Source: CAVVYV01 sp963818205
GTDB lineage: Bacteria > Actinomycetota > Thermoleophilia > Solirubrobacterales > 70-9
DNA: 64,000 nt
Assembly: GCA_963818205.1 (NCBI GenBank)
Contig: CAWFRG010000003.1
Span: forward strand, 1 to 64,000
Direction of reading: 5' to 3'
The notes under the pieces are model-generated. The model saw only the letters and a program-made list of their open reading frames with translations, did not search any database and was not told the DNA's origin. Numbering within the stretch: position 1 is the first letter of the stretch; the number at the start of each line of letters is the position of its first letter. The position numbers were made by a program, and so were the translations under genes. Below are positions 47,094-56,737 of the stretch, in pieces.

Positions 47094-50000
47094 ATGGCGG
47101 GATTCCGTGCCGTAGACCCAAAGCAGTCATTTCCCCGAGCTCGAGGAGCGGGTGCTCGAGCGCTGGCGGGAGCGCGACGTCTTCCACCGCCAGATCGCCC
47201 AGCGGGAGGGGGCGCCGCTGTGGAGCTTCAACGAGGGGCCGCCGACCGCCAACGGCCGGCCCGGGTCCCACCACGTCCTCTCCCGCGTCTTCAAGGACAT
47301 TTACCCCCGCTACCAGGCGATGACCGGTCACCGGGTGCCCCGCAAGGCCGGCTGGGACTGCCACGGGCTCCCGGTCGAGCTCGAGGTCGAGCGGGAGCTG
47401 GGGATCGCCTCCAAGGCGGAGATCGAGGCCTACGGGATCGCCGAGTTCAACGCCCGCTGCCGCGACTCGGTCTTCCGCTACGTCGAGGACTGGAACCGCC
47501 TCACCGAGCGGATCGGCTTCTGGATCGATCTCGACGACCCCTACGTGACGATGGAGAACGACTACATCGAGTCGGTCTGGTGGGCCCTGCGGCGTATCTG
47601 GGACGACGGGCGCCTCTACGAGGCCTACAAGGTGGTTCCGTACTGCACTCGCGACGGCACCGCGCTCTCCTCGCACGAGGTGGCGCTCGGCTACCACGAC
47701 GTCGAGGACCCCTAGCGTCTACGTGAAGCTCCCGATCGGCGAAGCCGCCTCTCCGCGCTCCGAGCGACCGCGATCCGGAGAGGGGCCGCTGGAGCCGGGG
47801 ACCAGCTGCTGGTCTGGACGACGACGCCCTGGACCCTGATCTCGAACGCGGCGGTCGCCGCCGGTTCCGAGATCGAGTACGTGCGGGCGCGCCTGGGCGG
47901 CGAGGTCTTCGTCCTCGCTCGTGAGCGGGTCGAGCACGTGCTCGGCGAGGAGGCCGAGGTGCTCGCCCACTTCCCCGGCGAGGCGATTGCGGGTACGTCC
48001 TACGCGCCCCCCTTCGACTACATCACCGACTACGGCCCCCGCGGTCACACGGTCCTGCTCGCCGACTTCGTCTCCACCGACGAGGGCACCGGCCTCGTCC
48101 ACACCGCGATCGCCTTCGGCGAGGACGACTTCCGCCTCGGCGAGCAGTACGGGATCACCCTCCAGAATCCGGTCAGGCTGGACGGCACCTTCGACGAGCG
48201 CGTCTCCGACTTCGCCGGGCGCAATGTGAGGGAGGCCGGCCCCGACATCATCAAGGCGCTGGAGGCCAGCGGCAGGCTGCTGCGCGCCGAGACCTATCTG
48301 CACGCCTATCCGCACTGCTGGCGCTGCGACACGCCGCTGATCTACTACGCAAAGTCGAGCTGGTACGTGGCCACCACCCAGGTCCGCGACCGGATGCTCG
48401 CCGCCAACGAGGAGATCGGCTGGCACCCCGAGCACATCAAGCACGGGCGCTTCGGCAAGTGGCTGGAGGGGAACGTCGACTGGGCGCTCTCCGCGCGATC
48501 GTTACTGGGGCACGCCGCTGCCGATCTGGGAGTGCGAGGCCGAGGACTGCGACCAGCGCTTCTGCGCCGGCTCGATCGAGGACCTCCGCGACCGCGGCGC
48601 CGATGTCCCCGACGACCTCCACCTCCCCTACATCGACGAGGTGGTGCTGCCCTGCGATCGCGAGGGCTGCGAGGGCGAGATGCGCAGGGTGACCGCGGTG
48701 ATCGACGCCTGGTTCGACTCGGGCTCGATGCCCTGGGCGCAGTTCCACTACCCGTTCGAGAACAAGGAGCTGTTCGAGGAGCGCTTCCCCGCCGACTTCA
48801 TCTGCGAGGCGATCGATCAGACCCGCGGCTGGTTCTACACCCTGCTGGCCGAGTCGGTGCTGCTCTTCGACACCTCGAGCTATCGCAACTGCGTCTGCCT
48901 CGGCCTGATCCTCGACCCCGAGGGCCAGAAGATGTCGAAGAGCCGCGGCAACGTGGTCGAGCCCTGGGACGTGATCGAGCGCCACGGCGCCGACGCCTTC
49001 CGCTGGTACTACTTCACCGCCCAGCAGCCCTGGGCCGGCTACCGCTTCTCGGTCGACACGGTCGGAGAGGCGGTTCGCCAGTTCCTCCTCACCCTCTGGA
49101 ACACCTACTCGTTCTGGGTGCTCTACGCGAACACCGAGGGACTCGAGCCCGCGGGGCTTGCCGACGCCTGGAGCAGCGAGGGGAGGGAGACGGCCCGGCA
49201 GGGGAGCTGGATCGCTGGGCGCTCTCCCGCCTGCAGCGGACCGTCGCCACCGTCCGCGAGCACATGGACAACTTCGACTGCACCACCGCCGGCAGCGCGA
49301 TCGCCGACTACAGCGAGGAGCTCTCCAACTGGTACGTGCGGCTGAGCCGGCGCCGGTTCTGGGAGGGTGACGAGGCGGCCTTCGCCACGCTCCGCCACTG
49401 CCTGCTCACCCTGTCCACGCTGCTGGCGCCCTTCACACCCTTTCTCGCCGACGAGATCTACACCAACCTCGGGGGAGGCGCGGATGAGGAATTCGGCGAC
49501 GGCCCCGACTCGGTCCATCTCTGCGACTTCCCGATGCCCGCCGAGGCTCTGATCGACGACGAGCTCGAGGCGGGGATGGAGGCGGTCCGCCGGACGGTGG
49601 AGCTCGGCCGGGCCGCGCGGGCGCGGGCGAAGGTGAAGGTTCGCCAGCCGCTGCGGAAGGCGGTGGTGGTCGCCTCCGACGCCGAGCGCGCCGCGATCGA
49701 GCGCCTGTCGGAGATCGTCGCCTCCGAGCTCAACGTGAAGGAGATCGAGTTCGTCCACGAGGAGGCCGAGCTGGTCTCCTATCGGGTGAGACCCAACTAC
49801 CGGGCGCTCGGGCCCGCGCTTCGGCAAGGAGATGCCCCAGGTCGCCGCCGCGGTCGAGGCGCTGGACGCGGATGCGGTCGCCTCCGCGATCGAGAATGGG
49901 CGCGAGGTCGGGATCGCGATCGACGGGGCCGACCACACCCTGACGGGCGAGGAGGTGAGCCTGGTGATGGAGCCGCTGGAGGGCTACGAGGTCGAGGCCG

Positions 50001-50299
50001 AGGCAGGCCACGCGGTGGCGCTCTCCCTGGAGGTCGACGACGAGCTTCGCGCCGAGGGCCTCGCCCGGGAGATCGTCCATGCGGTTCAGAACGCCCGCCG
50101 GCAGGCGGGCCTCGAGGTCTCCGATCGGATCGAGCTCTCCCTCGGAGGAGACGACGAGCTGCTCGGCGCCGCCCGCGACCACGAGGCGTACATCACGGGT
50201 GAGACCCTCGCCACCTCGGTCAGCTACGACGGCGGCTCCGCCGGCGAGAAGACGACGGTCGAGGGCCGGGAGCTTCGCATCGCCGTCTCGCGGGCTTGA
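47094..50299 (+). CDS. ileS: Isoleucyl-tRNA synthetase (frame breaks, insert near 47750)
   Basis: About 1,060 residues. Charges tRNA-Ile. Class I signature appears as PPTANGRPGSHHVLSR (a G-x-HH form of HIGH), then KAGWDCHGLPVELEVE, editing domain with TTTPWTLISNAA and GTGLVHTAIAFGEDDF, zinc-type CWRCDTPL, and KMSKS in EGQKMSKSRGNVVEPWDV. The C-terminal anticodon part runs to GRELRIAVSRA. Breaks near 47135, 47715, 48510, 49200 and 49815. Around 47735-47795 an extra Arg/Ser/Glu-rich loop (SPRSERPRSGEG) lies before the editing motif. The start ATG at 47094 is weakly supported. Confidence 0.92.
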
Positions 50300-50980
50300 G
50301 CGGCTCGGACGCCACCGAGGCAGTCGTCTTCGACCTCGACGGAGTCCTGGTCGACTCCGAGGCGGTATGGGACGAGGCACGCCGGCAGCTCGTCGAGGAG
50401 ACCGGAGGGCAATGGCACCCCGATGCCACCCGGGAGATGATGGGAATGAGCTCGATCGAGTGGTCGCGGTACGTGCATGAGCGCCTCGACGTCCCGATGG
50501 CTCCGGAGGAGATCTCCGAAGCGGTGGTCGAGCGGATCGGGGCTCTCTACCGGGAGCGGCTGCCGCTCCTCCCCGGCGCGGTCGAGGCGGTCAGGTCGCT
50601 GGCTGAGCGCTGGCCGCTCGCGATCGCCTCCTCCTCGAATCGCCCGGTGATCGACCTGGTGCTGGAGCTGGCCGGGATCGCCGAGGCGTTCGCGGTCACG
50701 ATCTCATCGGAGGAGGTCGGCAGGGGAAAGCCGGCGCCCGACGTCTACCTGGAGGCCGCCCGGCGTCTCGAAGTCGCCCCCGGATCGCTGCGTGGCGATC
50801 GAGGACTCGGCCAACGGGATCCGTGCGGCGGACGCGGCCGGGATGACGGTGATCGCGGTTCCCAACCGCGAGTTCCCGCCGGACGCTGACTCACTGCGCC
50901 TCGCTGCGAAGGTGCTCACCTCGCTCGAGGAGCTCACCCCTGAGCTCGTGCTGGAGATGGGCGGCACGTCTCCGGACTAG
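50296..50980 (+). CDS. HAD-family hydrolase, beta-phosphoglucomutase-like (frame break near 50790)
   Basis: About 228 residues. Motif I is VVFDLDGVLVDSE, with the D-x-D of the family; the cap domain follows; motif II is LAIASSSNRPVI, motif III GRGKPAPDVYLEA, and motif IV (after the break near 50790) CVAIEDSANGIRAADAAGM. The DGVLVDSE start suits beta-phosphoglucomutase or sugar-phosphate phosphatases. TTG start overlapping the ileS stop. Substrate unknown. Confidence 0.83.
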
Positions 50981-50991
50981 GGTTGGCGTGG

Positions 50992-51435
50992 ATGGAGCTC
51001 GGCTCGGACACAAAGGCGGTCCTGCTCGCAGCCGGGCTGATCTTCATCTGGGCGCTGTTGCTCGGGGTGTGGAAGTACCGGCAGATGGCCGCGAGCAGCG
51101 ACGGGCTCGCCCATCCATACGTAGATACCGCCCACCGGGCGGCGCTCCTCTACTCAGTTCGCGACCCTGCTGGTCGCCACCTTCGTCGAGCTCTCCGGCT
51201 GGAGCACCGCGGTCGACCTGATCGCCGCCTTCGCCGTGATCTTCTGTTCGTTGGGCAATCGCCATCTACACGGCTTCAGGGGCTCAGCGCGAGACCGACA
51301 ACCAGTTCCGCGAGGAGCGAGGGATGCCGCCGGGCTCCACCAGTTCATGTGGGCCCTGATCCTCACCGAGATCGCCGGTTCTCGGTCCTGCTCGCCGGCT
51401 TCGTCAGCGAGCAGATCCTTAGTGGCACGCCTTAG
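50992..51435 (+). CDS. Small multi-pass membrane protein, unknown (frame breaks)
   Basis: About 147 residues in three frame pieces. Helices: AVLLAAGLIFIWALLLGVW, then FATLLVATFVELSGWSTAVDL with VDLIAAFAVIFC, a loop with GAQRETDNQFREERG, HQFMWALILTEIAG, and FSVLLAGFVSEQIL near the end. Four helices and short loops; no family recognised. The start may be ATG 50992 or TTG 50983. Convergent with the thioredoxin gene. Confidence 0.55.
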   Translation: MELGSDTKAVLLAAGLIFIWALLLGVWKYRQMAASSDGLAHPYVDTAHRAALLYSVRDPAGRHLRRALRLEHRGRPDRRLRRDLLFVGQSPSTRLQGLSARPTTSSARSEGCRRAPPVHVGPDPHRDRRFSVLLAGFVSEQILSGTP

Positions 51436-51468
51436 GCGAGAACAGCCTCTCGAAGCGGCCGGGCTGAG

Positions 51469-51795
51469 CTAGGCGAGCGCCGGCTCGAGCTGCGCTTCCA
51501 GCCGGGCCTTGGGCTGGGCGCCGACGATCCGGGTGACGACCTCGCCGTCGCGGAAGAGGATCATCGTCGGGATCGAGAGGACGTCGTACTTCGCCGCGGT
51601 CTGCGGGTTGTCGTCCGTGTTCAGGCTGACGATCTTGAGCGACTCCCGCTCGGAGTCGATCTCCTCGAGGACCGGGTGGACGACGCGGCAGGGACCGCAC
51701 CAGGGAGCCCAAAAGTCGACGAGCACGGGGCTTTCGCTCTCGAGCACGTCGGCCTGGAAGTTTGCGTCGGTCACATCGGTGAGCTTGCCCGGCAC
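51469..51795 (-). CDS. trxA: Thioredoxin
   Basis: 108 residues from GTG 51795, intact. GKLTDVTDANFQADVLESE, the active site VDFWAPWCGPCRVVHPVL, the KIVSLNTDDNPQTAAKYDV strand-helix, and cis-Pro in LSIPTMILF are all present. It is a cytoplasmic disulfide reductant. A longer frame to 51834 is possible, but GTG 51795 is preceded by GAGAGAGG and gives the normal length. A palindromic repeat lies about 70 bases upstream of the start. Confidence 0.93.
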   Translation of the reverse strand: MPGKLTDVTDANFQADVLESESPVLVDFWAPWCGPCRVVHPVLEEIDSERESLKIVSLNTDDNPQTAAKYDVLSIPTMILFRDGEVVTRIVGAQPKARLEAQLEPALA

Positions 51796-51866
51796 TTTCG
51801 GTCCTCTCTCCTGGTCGCGGTTGGCCTCAATCAACTATACAAAGTGAAGCAAGTGCCTCCCCGGTA

Positions 51867-51940
51867 ATGCGAGGGCGCTCCGGCTACGCGAGGGCGCTCG
51901 ATAAGGAGCGACCCATTTCACGTTGGAGGAGCGACCCGTT
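51867..51940 (-). repeat. Dispersed palindromic repeat, double form
   Basis: Read on the minus strand: AACGGGTCGCTCCTCC, AATGGGTCGCTCCTT, then GAGCGCCCTCGC and GGAGCGCCCTCGCAT. Same two-left, two-right order as 16890 and 62614. It lies between the GT2 stop (51982, minus) and the thioredoxin start, so if both are co-transcribed it would be in an RNA spacer. Confidence 0.82.
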
Positions 51941-51981
51941 CCAGTCGGCATCGACAAGCATAGAGGCGCGGGGCGCCCCGC

Positions 51982-52737
51982 TCATCGCCTCCGCTTCAGC
52001 CGCATCGCCGGGACCCGCCAGATCGCCTCGGCGACGATCGCCTTGTTCATCTTCGATTTTCCCTGCTGGCGGTCCCGGAAGACGATCGGCACCTCGACCA
52101 CCCGGAACCCGGCTTCGATCGCCCGGTAGGTGACCTCGACCTGGAAGGCATAGCCGAGCGAGTCAATCGAGCCCAGGTCGATCCCCTCCAACACGCGCCG
52201 CCGCAGGCACTTGAAGCCGCCGGTGAGGTCGCGGACGCCGATCCCCAGCACGATCCGCGCGTAGGTGCTCCCGCCCCTGCTGATGAAACGCCGCATCGGC
52301 CCCCAATCGGTGACCCCGCCGCCGCGCACGTAGCGCGAGCCGATCACCAGGTCGGCCTCCCCGGCGGCCCGCAGCAGCTGCGGAAGGTTGGCGGGGTCGT
52401 GGGAGAAATCGGAGTCCATCTCGATCACCAGCTCGGCACCGCCGGCGAGCGCCTCGTGGAAGCCGGCGATGTAGGCGGGGCCGAGCCCCTCCTTGACAGC
52501 GCGGTGAAGGACCGCGACGTCGTCGTGCTCGGTCGCGAGGCGATCGGCGATCTCGCCGGTGCCGTCGGGGGAGCTGTCGTCGACTATCAGCACCCGGCGA
52601 GAGTCGGGCAGCCGCTCGAGCACGGCCTCGACCAGCGGCTCGATGTTCTCGGCCTCGTTGTAGGTGGGGAGGATCACCCAGACCCGCGGGTCGGCCTCGG
52701 CGCTCGGCTCGGGCACATCGGGAGCGTATTTCCCCAT
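51982..52737 (-). CDS. Polyprenol monophosphomannose synthase-like GT2
   Basis: 251 residues, intact. GT-A fold: WVILPTYNEAENIEPLVEAV, RVLIVDDSSPDGTGEIAD, LVIEMDSDFSHDPANLP with the DSD metal motif, LVIGSRYVRGGGVTDW and RDLTGGFKCLRRRVLE, then FRDRQQGKSKMN. This is the Dpm1/Ppm1 pattern, making polyprenyl-phosphate mannose for lipomannan or protein mannosylation. The short C-terminal end is Arg/Lys-rich with no membrane domain, so an Lnt-like partner is not fused. Start ATG 52737. Confidence 0.87.
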   Translation of the reverse strand: MGKYAPDVPEPSAEADPRVWVILPTYNEAENIEPLVEAVLERLPDSRRVLIVDDSSPDGTGEIADRLATEHDDVAVLHRAVKEGLGPAYIAGFHEALAGGAELVIEMDSDFSHDPANLPQLLRAAGEADLVIGSRYVRGGGVTDWGPMRRFISRGGSTYARIVLGIGVRDLTGGFKCLRRRVLEGIDLGSIDSLGYAFQVEVTYRAIEAGFRVVEVPIVFRDRQQGKSKMNKAIVAEAIWRVPAMRLKRRR

Positions 52738-52761
52738 TGGCGACGCGGGTAGGTTGGGGCC

Positions 52762-54523
52762 ATGCGCAACGCCGAGATCGCCGCCGCCCTCCGGGAGCTG
52801 GGCATCCTCTACGACCTCGACGGGGCCGACCGCTATCGGGTGCTCGCCTATCAACAGGCGGCGCGGACCGCTCGCGACAGCCCCGTCTCCCTCGAGCAGC
52901 TCGCCAAGGAGGGCCGGCTCACCGAGCTCCCGGGTATCGGCAAGACCCTGGCGGAGAAGGTCGTCACCCTGATCGAGACCGGCAGCATCCCCTCGGCCGA
53001 GAAGCTGAAGAAGAAGTTCCCCGCCTCGCTGGTTGAGGTGACCCGGGTCCCGGGGCTCGGGGCGAAGACCGCGCGCCGCCTCTACGACGAGCTCGGGATC
53101 GAGGACCTCGAGGGTCTCCGGGCGGCCGCCGAGCAGGGCAAGATCCGCGAGCTCAGGGGCCTCGGTCCCACCGTGGAGGAGAACGTGCTGGCGGCGCTCG
53201 AGACGATGCCGGACGCGGGAGAGGACTCCGACCGGAGGCTGCTCTCGGACGTTCTCCCGGTCGCTCGCGAGATCGCCGAGGCGCTGCGGGAGAACCCGGC
53301 GTCGGGCCGGGTCGAGATCGCCGGCTCGGCGCGGCGCTGGACCGAGACCTGCAAGGACATCGACTTGGTGGCGACGGCCGCGGACCCGGCGGCGCTGATC
53401 GAGGCGCTCGGTGAGCACGCCCTGGTCTCCGAGGAGCGGGCGGGCGGTGACGGCGGAGCGCAGGTGCTCACCCACGCCGGGATGCGGCTCGATCTGCGGA
53501 TCGTCCCGGAAGACAACTTCGGGGACCTCCTCCAGCACTTCACCGGCTCGGCCGCGCACAACGTGCAGCTGCGCGAGCGGGCGCTCGGCCGCGGACTCTC
53601 CGTCTCCGAGCACGGGGTCGCCGAGACCGACGGCAAGAAGGTCCACCGCTTCACCGAGGAGGCGGGCGTCTACGAGCTCCTCGGGCTCCCCTACATCGAG
53701 CCGGAGCTGCGCGAGGGCAGGGGGGAGATCGAGGCCGGCGACTCGGGCGAGCTGCCGGAGCTGGTCCGGCTCGAGGAGATCCGCGGCGACCTCCATTCCC
53801 ACACCACCCTCTCGGATGGCCGCAACTCGCTCGAGGAGATGGCCGACGGGGCGCGGCGGCGCGGCTACGCCTACTTCGCGATCACCGACCACTCCGCCAG
53901 TCACGGCTTCGGCGACCACGTCACCCCGAAGCGCTTGGCGAAGAGGATCGAGGAGGTGCGGGTCTGGAACGAGTCGGCGCCGCGAGGGTTTCGCCTGCTG
54001 GCGGGGTCGGAGGTCAACATCGGAACCAAGGGGGAGCTCGACTACCCCGACGAGCTGCTTGGCGGAGCTCGACTGGGTGGTGGCAAGCGTCCACACCTCG
54101 TTCGGGATCTCCGAGCGGGCGATGACCGAGCGGGTGGTCGAAGCGATGGAGCACCCGCTGGTCGACTGCATCGGCCACCTCACCGGGCGGCTGCTGCTTC
54201 GCCGCGAGCCCTATGCGGTCGACGTCGAGCGGGTCGCCGAGACCGCGGCCCGGACCGGGACGATGCTGGAGATCAACGGCAACCCGAACCGGCGCGACCT
54301 CTCCGAGCGCCACGCGAAGCTCGCCGCCGAGGCGGGGGCGCGGATCGTCTGCAACACCGACGCCCATGGCGTCGACACCCTGCCCAACATGCAGTACTCC
54401 GTCGCGACCGCCCGCCGCGCGTGGCTCTCGGCCGAGCAGGTGGCGAACACCCGGCCCTGGCGATCGTTCGCGCCGCTCCGGAAACGCGCCAAGAAGCGTT
54501 CCCCGAGGCAGCGAGCGCCGTGA
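52762..54523 (+). CDS. polX: DNA polymerase X with PHP nuclease domain (frame break near 54062)
   Basis: About 586 residues. HhH helices: LTELPGIGKTLAEKVVTL and VPGLGAKTARRLYDELG. The X-family polymerase site is VEIAGSARRWTETCKDIDLV with the D-x-D pair, then LDLRIVPEDNFGDLLQHFTGS. The C-terminal PHP domain begins GDLHSHTTLSDGRNSLEEMA, and after the break near 54062 reads VVASVHTSFG, DCIGHLTGR, EINGNPNRRDLS and NTDAHG. Repair polymerase with 3'-5' nuclease activity. Intact except for that one break. Divergent from the GT2 gene. Confidence 0.92.
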
Positions 54524-54573
54524 GCCCTGACATCATGAGGCGACAGGCCAGGGACGCACAAAGGAGGTCCAAC

Positions 54574-55044
54574 ATGCAGCCCCAGGTCGATGCGACCCAA
54601 ACCCAAGACGCCCGCCAGACGGTCGCGAGCTACCCGACGTACGCGGAGGCCCAGCGGGCGGTCGACTCCCTTTCAGATGCCGGCTTCCCGGTGGAGGTCG
54701 CCGAGATCGTTGGGTACGACATACGGCTGGTCGAGCGCGTCACCGGTCGGCTCACCAACGCGCGCGCGGCGGGCGCGGGAGCGGCGACCGGCGCCTGGTT
54801 CGGCTTGTTCATCGGACTGCTGGTCGGCTTGTTCACCACGGGCCCGGAGTGGTTGGGCCTGGTGCTCGGCGGACTGCTCATCGGCGCGGTCTGGGGCGCC
54901 GTGTTCGGCTTCTTCGCACACTGGGTGACGCGAGGGCAGCGCGATTTCACGTCCGTGAGCAACCTCGTCGCCGGCCGTTACGAGCTGAGCGTCCCCAACG
55001 ACCAGGCCCAGCAAGCGCGCGAGTTGCTCGGAGAGCACCAGTAG
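54574..55044 (+). CDS. General-stress-protein (YflT/GSP17M-like) membrane protein
   Basis: 156 residues from ATG 54574, with a near-consensus AAAGGAGGTCC site. N-terminal YPTYAEAQRAVDSLSDAGFPVEVAEIVG is the GSP17M-type alpha/beta domain. Then a glycine-rich hairpin of two helices (GLFIGLLVGLFTTGPEWLGLV, GLLIGAVWGAVFGFFAHWV), and a repeat of the strand motif near the end (GRYELSVPNDQAQQARELL). Related proteins are common in Actinobacteria; the biochemical role is unknown. Intact. Confidence 0.78.
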   Translation: MQPQVDATQTQDARQTVASYPTYAEAQRAVDSLSDAGFPVEVAEIVGYDIRLVERVTGRLTNARAAGAGAATGAWFGLFIGLLVGLFTTGPEWLGLVLGGLLIGAVWGAVFGFFAHWVTRGQRDFTSVSNLVAGRYELSVPNDQAQQARELLGEHQ

Positions 55045-55167
55045 ACGTCGGTCGCGCGACTGACGGCGCTGCAGCTGCTCCGATTGGTGCAGGGTGCAAG
55101 CCGCAATTTGCGTCCTATGTCGAAGTAGCCGCTTTGGGCGAGAAGCGGCGATCTAGACTCGGTCGCA

Positions 55168-55302
55168 ATGAAGGCGGTAGTTGCGCAGAAGCCGGCGTGT
55201 CGCCGTTGCGGTGCGACGCTCAAGCGCTCGATCGCTCGGTGCCCCAGATGCGGCCGTCGCTCGCTTCTTGGTTTGGTCCTGCCGCGCTGGTTGCGCATCT
55301 AG
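55168..55302 (+). CDS. 44-residue zinc-ribbon protein
   Basis: ATG 55168 to TAG 55302. Two C-x-x-C pairs ten residues apart (PACRRCGATLKRS and IARCPRCGRRS) form a single zinc ribbon. A short hydrophobic, Arg-rich tail (LLGLVLPRWLRI) may touch a membrane or protein. Very small, but the spacing of both pairs is exact. No neighbour suggests a role. The preceding 120 bases hold no other gene. Confidence 0.6.
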   Translation: MKAVVAQKPACRRCGATLKRSIARCPRCGRRSLLGLVLPRWLRI

Positions 55303-55347
55303 GCGCACCGCTCATCGGCAAAAGGCAGACGTGCCAGGGCGCGAGCG

Positions 55348-55893
55348 TTAGACCCCGGGGGCGGGGGGCGGCGGGTGGCCTGGCGGCGGGCGGTCCCGGC
55401 GCAGTCCTGGTGAGCGGACCAGCTTCACCGGCTGCAGCGCCGACCCTGGCTCGACGTAGAAGCGGACCCCGTCGCGGTCCTCGATCGCTGTGACCGCGGC
55501 CTCGCGAGCGCGCCAGGCGAGCGCCGCGGCGAGGGCGAAGCCGGTACCGATTGCGGAGACCCCCGGGAAGACGAAGCCGAGCCCGCCGGCGACCAGGGCG
55601 AACAGGCCGATCGGCCAGAGGCGGGCGAGGGCCGCCTGGCCCGGGCGCTCGCTCTCGGGAAGGGCCGAGGTGGTCCGCGCCCCGGAAAGCACCGGGGTCA
55701 TCGCCTCGGCAGCACGCGCGGGACGTCCGAGGATCAGCCCGGCGATCAGGGCGATCGTCCACCAGCCCGCGGCGACCAGCAGGGTGAGGGTGTCGTCTTC
55801 GCGGTTCGCGGCCAGCGCGGTGACCGCGGCGAGCGCGGTCGCCGAGCCGGCGGTGAGCAGGACAGTCGTGCGAAGCAGATCCGTGAAGGCCAA
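55348..55893 (-). CDS. Membrane protein of unknown function
   Basis: 181 residues, intact to a proline-rich end. Four hydrophobic segments: LLRTTVLLTAGSATALAAV, TLLVAAGWWTIALIAGLILG, LWPIGLFALVAGGLGFVFPG and GTGFALAAALAWRAR. It then has a soluble part that looks like a photolyase-independent PH-like strand pair (IEDRDGVRFYVEPGSALQPVKLVRSPG). I do not recognise a family. The last ~15 residues (proline/glycine) may be affected by a base error. Upstream partner on the same strand is otsB, 12 bases away. Confidence 0.6.
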   Translation of the reverse strand: MAFTDLLRTTVLLTAGSATALAAVTALAANREDDTLTLLVAAGWWTIALIAGLILGRPARAAEAMTPVLSGARTTSALPESERPGQAALARLWPIGLFALVAGGLGFVFPGVSAIGTGFALAAALAWRAREAAVTAIEDRDGVRFYVEPGSALQPVKLVRSPGLRRDRPPPGHPPPPAPGV

Positions 55894-55905
55894 GGCGGCC
55901 CGATC

Positions 55906-56718
55906 CTAGGCGGCGAGCGCCTCGAGCACCTCGAGGAACCCCTCCGGCCCGGGGACGCTGAGATCGGCGCTCTCGATGACCTCGGGTGGGGTCTCCGGCG
56001 AGGCGATCGCGATGCAGGCAACGGCCTCGAGGTCGCCGCCCTCTCGCAAGGTCCGCAGGGCGGTGAATCCGTCGACGTCGGTGCGGTCATCGCCGGCGTA
56101 GAGGGCGGCGCGCACCGGCTTGGCGGCGAGCATCGCCGCGACCGCGATCCCCTTGTTGATCGGGACGTTCGGGCGGATCTCGAGCACCTTTCGGCCCCGG
56201 TGGGGGACCAGGTCCTGCCACTCGGCCGCGTTTGCGATCTCGTTGGCGAGCGACTCGGCCTCGCCCTCGTTCGGGGCGCCCCGCCAGTGGAGGGCGACGA
56301 TCGCCCCCTTGTCCTCGACCCGGAAACCGGCCCGGTCGAGCTGGCCGCGGTCGAGCTCGGCGACGAAGCGGGCGGCGTCGCCCTCGTGGCCGTCCAGCGA
56401 GGGATCCGGCAGTGGCTCGTCGTTTCCCGGCAGGAGGAGCTCGAAACCATGGTTCCCCGAATAGGCGATCTCATCGACCCCGACGATCCGGCGGGCGTCC
56501 TTGGCCCGCCTGCCGCTGATCCCGGCGACCAGTGCGTACTTCGCCGCGAGCTGCCGGAGCAGGTCACGGGTGTGTTCGGGAACCCCCGCCTCCTCCGGGC
56601 GATCGGCGATCGGCGCGATCGTCCCGTCGACGTCGGTGAGAATCGCCGCCCGGCCGGGATCCTCCCGGAGGCGGGCAAGAAGCCGGGTCAGCTTCTCGTC
56701 GCCGGGGGCCGCCTCCAT
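55906..56718 (-). CDS. otsB: Trehalose-6-phosphate phosphatase
   Basis: 270 residues, intact. HAD-type: AAILTDVDGTIAPIADRPEEA with the catalytic D-x-D, YALVAGISGRRAKDARR, YSGNHGFELL, then VLEIRPNVPINKGIAV with the conserved K-G, and ALYAGDDRTDVDGFTAL. The order matches OtsB, which makes trehalose from its 6-phosphate. otsA is not in the window. The start ATG 56718 is chosen because the longer frame has no matching family sequence. Confidence 0.92.
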   Translation of the reverse strand: MEAAPGDEKLTRLLARLREDPGRAAILTDVDGTIAPIADRPEEAGVPEHTRDLLRQLAAKYALVAGISGRRAKDARRIVGVDEIAYSGNHGFELLLPGNDEPLPDPSLDGHEGDAARFVAELDRGQLDRAGFRVEDKGAIVALHWRGAPNEGEAESLANEIANAAEWQDLVPHRGRKVLEIRPNVPINKGIAVAAMLAAKPVRAALYAGDDRTDVDGFTALRTLREGGDLEAVACIAIASPETPPEVIESADLSVPGPEGFLEVLEALAA

Positions 56719-56737
56719 GGCATCTAGTATCGCCGCG

